A DNA stretch of 64,000 nt from Terrilactibacillus tamarindi (GTDB taxonomy: Bacteria > Bacillota > Bacilli > Bacillales > Sporolactobacillaceae), in contig NZ_WNHB01000004.1 of assembly GCF_009718825.1 (NCBI RefSeq), forward strand, positions 1-64,000, given 5' to 3'. The translations under genes were made by a program, and so were the position numbers. Positions within the stretch are counted from its first letter, which is position 1. Every line of letters starts with the position of its first letter. The notes below the pieces were generated by a model. The model searched no databases. It was not told where the DNA came from and saw nothing but the letters and a program-made list of their open reading frames with translations. Below are positions 62,031 to 64,000 of the stretch, in pieces.

Positions 62031-62696
62031 TTGATATTTAAAAGTGCATTTAATGATTTAGACACTTACCTCAAGGAGTACCTATACACCGTCACATGTA
62101 ATGATCTATTTAACTTAAAGAAGGATTTCTATCAAACTGTTGAAGCCTTGACTGGAAGTACTGCTAATTTGACAGGTATTACTGAATTACTTATTTTTCG
62201 ACACCTCTATCATACACTTGGAATGACCGCTCCCATCTTTAATAAAACAGTCTCAAACGGAAAAAATCAGTTATCAATAGGGAAGAGATTTATGGGGAAG
62301 AACGGTAGACCTCAAGAACCAGATATTGTAATTGAGAGAAATGGCTCTATTACTCATTTAATATCTATTAAAAATGCTTTAGCAACTAATTCGCCAAAGA
62401 GCTTTGAAAAGGATAGTGAAGTTATTAAAAACTTAATGAGCAAGAATGGACCCAATCAAGTTTGTAACAATGGAATTGTAGACATTCATCGTATTGATAA
62501 CATACGTCACGAGCAACATGAAGATTTCAAGTCAATTACGGTAGTCTTTTCAAAGGTTCCAGATCGACATCAGAGAGCTATCGATATCATTCATGAAGCA
62601 TACAATTGGCATCGTTTTATTATCTTAGAGAACAATCCTAAAACGTTCATGGAAGAAATTAAGAAACACTTACCACTACTAATTCCTGAAGGATAA
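62031..62696 (+). CDS. possible PD-(D/E)XK-fold nuclease
   Basis: A 221-residue cytosolic protein of no family I can name. It contains a plausible PD-(D/E)XK core: Glu52 in a helix (LTGITELLIFRHLYHTL), PD at 97-98 (EPDIVIERNG) and, about 13 residues later, SIK at 112-114 (HLISIKNAL), where Ser replaces the usual acidic residue. Such a layout occurs in restriction and repair nucleases. Start TTG at 62031 with AGGA upstream. No methyltransferase partner is visible in the window. AT-rich, in the accessory region. Confidence 0.5.
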   Translation: MIFKSAFNDLDTYLKEYLYTVTCNDLFNLKKDFYQTVEALTGSTANLTGITELLIFRHLYHTLGMTAPIFNKTVSNGKNQLSIGKRFMGKNGRPQEPDIVIERNGSITHLISIKNALATNSPKSFEKDSEVIKNLMSKNGPNQVCNNGIVDIHRIDNIRHEQHEDFKSITVVFSKVPDRHQRAIDIIHEAYNWHRFIILENNPKTFMEEIKKHLPLLIPEG

Positions 62697-62746
62697 TAGT
62701 TGGCGTTGCAAATATATAACAATTTACTAGTGTTTTAACATGCATA

Positions 62747-62966
62747 ATAACAACAGGTTTAATTCTATTCTTTGCTTTTTATAAATTACAAATGGAAATA
62801 ATATGTATTTACTTCCATTTTCTGCACTTATTATGGTTTTAATCATTCTGATTGTTATAAAGAGAAACAACTTAAAGATGGTCATAATCTCAAACGAATG
62901 TTGTTTATATTTACTATTGTTGAGTTTATGTTATTAAGAGAAGTTGTACAAAATTTTGCCCCATAG
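62747..62966 (+). pseudogene. possible decayed membrane-protein gene
   Basis: Consecutive fragments in different frames read like pieces of a hydrophobic protein (ITTGLILFFAFYKL; LLPFSALIMVLIILIVIKR; KRMLFIFTIVEFMLLREVVQ), as if two frameshifts broke one gene. No intact ORF. The rest of 62697-63183 holds only the hairpin below. Confidence 0.25.
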
Positions 62967-63047
62967 GTGTATGCTGCAATTACTCCAGTTTTTAAGGTGA
63001 ATTGGGTCGTTTAATTAGAAGTCTATTTTACAAAATGAGAATGAAAG

Positions 63048-63080
63048 AAAGGACTGAATAGGTTTTATATTCAGTCCTTT
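63048..63080. terminator. bidirectional terminator
   Basis: AAAGGACTGAATA pairs perfectly with TATTCAGTCCTTT, with T-rich sequence on both outer sides. Confidence 0.8.
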
Positions 63081-63183
63081 CTCTTTACAATTATTAAATT
63101 TATTGTACTTAGGCTAACTAATATGATTAATTAATGTTAGCTAGCCTTAATGATGTGAGGCGTATAATTATTATTTTTTTCTT

Positions 63184-63600
63184 CTATAAATTTATTTCGT
63201 TTAATAAGCGTCTTAATTCAGTTAAACGCGGATAAAGTATGTCCTTATTATCTTCAATAAAACTTTTTATCACTTTCCTCTTATTAAGATTCAGTAATTT
63301 AACATCTTCTGCTACATTTTTTTCTCCTTGTAAATCTGCAAGAACATTTGCTAGCAAGATATTTAGGTCTATGAGTCGGTGCAAAGGCAATTCCTCACTT
63401 TGTCTGCTCCATTTACCAGTGCTTTCATCACCAGTTGTATGCCTCCATACTTTTGCTGAAATTTCATTCTCATTCCATTGAGAATTACCAATTGTTAAAG
63501 CCTGTGCATCTGTAGATTCAGGATTATTCTTCCCGTCCCTTAAATTATAGTTATCAATAGTATAAACAGGTTTATGAGCTAAATGACGAGGTGCTTCCAC
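63184..63600 (-). CDS. unrecognised 138-aa protein
   Basis: A soluble protein with conserved-looking aromatic and charged blocks: HLAHKPVYTIDNYNLRDGK, ISAKVWRHTTGDESTGKWSRQSEELPLHRLIDLNILLANVL. I have a vague recollection of similar short proteins annotated as DUF6530, unverified. The GTG at 63600 lies 8 nt after AGGGAG; an in-frame GTG at 63609 sits within that site. A perfect palindrome upstream suggests repression. Confidence 0.65.
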   Translation of the reverse strand: MEAPRHLAHKPVYTIDNYNLRDGKNNPESTDAQALTIGNSQWNENEISAKVWRHTTGDESTGKWSRQSEELPLHRLIDLNILLANVLADLQGEKNVAEDVKLLNLNKRKVIKSFIEDNKDILYPRLTELRRLLNEINL

Positions 63601-63633
63601 TTTAATCACTCCCTAATTTGATCACCTCAATAT

Positions 63634-63650
63634 TACTAAATTATTTAGTA
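63634..63650. promoter_or_regulatory. palindromic operator candidate
   Basis: TACTAAAT-T-ATTTAGTA is perfectly symmetric and lies 34 bp upstream of the 63184-63600 gene. Further TTACTAAA half-sites occur close by, at about 63669 and 63681. Confidence 0.55.
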
Positions 63651-63705
63651 AACAGTCAAGTGATTTACTTACTAAATAGATTACTAAAGTTTTTAGTGGT
63701 ATATT

Positions 63706-63735
63706 CATGTTCAAAACTCCAAAGTATTGAACATG
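63706..63735. other. inverted repeat upstream of the resolvase (res-like)
   Basis: CATGTTCAA (63706-63714) and TTGAACATG (63727-63735) are perfect inverted arms 12 bp apart, about 90 bp ahead of the resolvase start: the size and position of a resolvase subsite or crossover site. Confidence 0.45.
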
Positions 63736-63826
63736 AAAAGCAAGTCCTGTAAAATAAAGGTGTTGAGTATAATCAATACTTATGTTCATAAATGCATCTC
63801 ATAAATGGTGAAAAGAGGTGATTTCT

Positions 63827-64000
63827 TTGAAATATGGTTATGCAAGAGTGAGTACGATGCATCAGGATTTACAGGTTCAGCTTCAACAGTTAAAGAATGA
63901 AAATTGTGACAAGATATTTTCCGAAAAATATACTGGGACAAACAAAAAACGACCAGAATTTCAAAAACTAATCAGCAATTTAAAAGAAGGGGATACGTTA
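63827..64000 (+). CDS. small serine resolvase/invertase, 5' part
   Basis: The first 58 codons of a resolvase/invertase, cut by the window end. MKYGYARVSTMHQDLQVQLQQL carries the catalytic serine (ARVS), and KYTGTNKKRPEFQKLI matches the following family block. TTG at 63827 sits behind AGAGGTGA. Fits Tn3-type or plasmid-type resolvases. Confidence 0.88.
   Translation, partial: MKYGYARVSTMHQDLQVQLQQLKNENCDKIFSEKYTGTNKKRPEFQKLISNLKEGDTL

Noticed and set aside
58067-64000. SCC element with resistance genes
   Set aside because: No antibiotic-resistance gene, and the pair of recombinases cannot be assigned to CcrA/CcrB by eye; only the rlmH position is SCC-like.

Overview
The window is the replication-origin region of a low-GC Gram-positive, endospore-forming bacterium of the order Bacillales. 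The evidence is the gene order around oriC (guaB-gyrA-gyrB-recF-yaaA-dnaN-dnaA / rpmH-rnpA-yidD-spoIIIJ-jag-mnmE-mnmG-rsmG-noc-soj-spo0J), the WalRK operon with its YycH/YycI/YycJ partners, T-box leaders on serS and glyS, and sporulation-linked genes (yyaC, spoIIIJ, spo0J, a YpzG-like small protein). I cannot fix the genus; all family assignments are by eye.

Layout. oriC lies at about 20.1-22.15 kb and is bipartite: DnaA boxes upstream of dnaA, and an unwinding element (AT-rich stretch, DnaA-trios, paired boxes) between dnaA and dnaN. To its left nearly everything is on the minus strand: dnaA, dnaN, yaaA, recF, gyrB, gyrA, a degenerate HD-GYP gene, guaB, dacA, a GNAT gene, serS, hisC, tRNA-Ser, a cold-shock gene, tRNA-Arg, two tiny genes and a Bax-inhibitor-1-like membrane protein. 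To its right nearly everything is on the plus strand: ribosomal protein L34 and RNase P protein, membrane insertion, tRNA modification, nucleoid occlusion and partitioning (with two parS sites), glyS, ychF, rpsF-ssb-rpsR, yybS-gdpP-rplI-dnaC, purA, three tRNAs, walRK-yycHIJ-htrA, a phosphatase and rlmH. Genes on both arms thus point away from the origin.

From the 3' end of rlmH (58.1 kb) to the window edge the sequence is AT-rich accessory DNA: two large serine recombinases, a small coupled ORF, a possible PD-(D/E)XK nuclease, an unrecognised gene with a palindromic operator, and the start of a small serine resolvase. The junction is at the same place in rlmH where staphylococcal SCC elements insert, and the first recombinase ORF reads across it into antisense rlmH.

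The housekeeping part also carries unusual non-coding DNA: eight copies of a 146/182-bp intergenic repeat, two copies of a 150-bp two-hairpin repeat, a tandem array of degenerate initiator-tRNA-derived units just ahead of the real tRNA-fMet, a C-rich G-poor leader before rpsF, and DnaA-box clusters ahead of mnmE and rlmH. The jag gene is reduced to its N-terminal domain.
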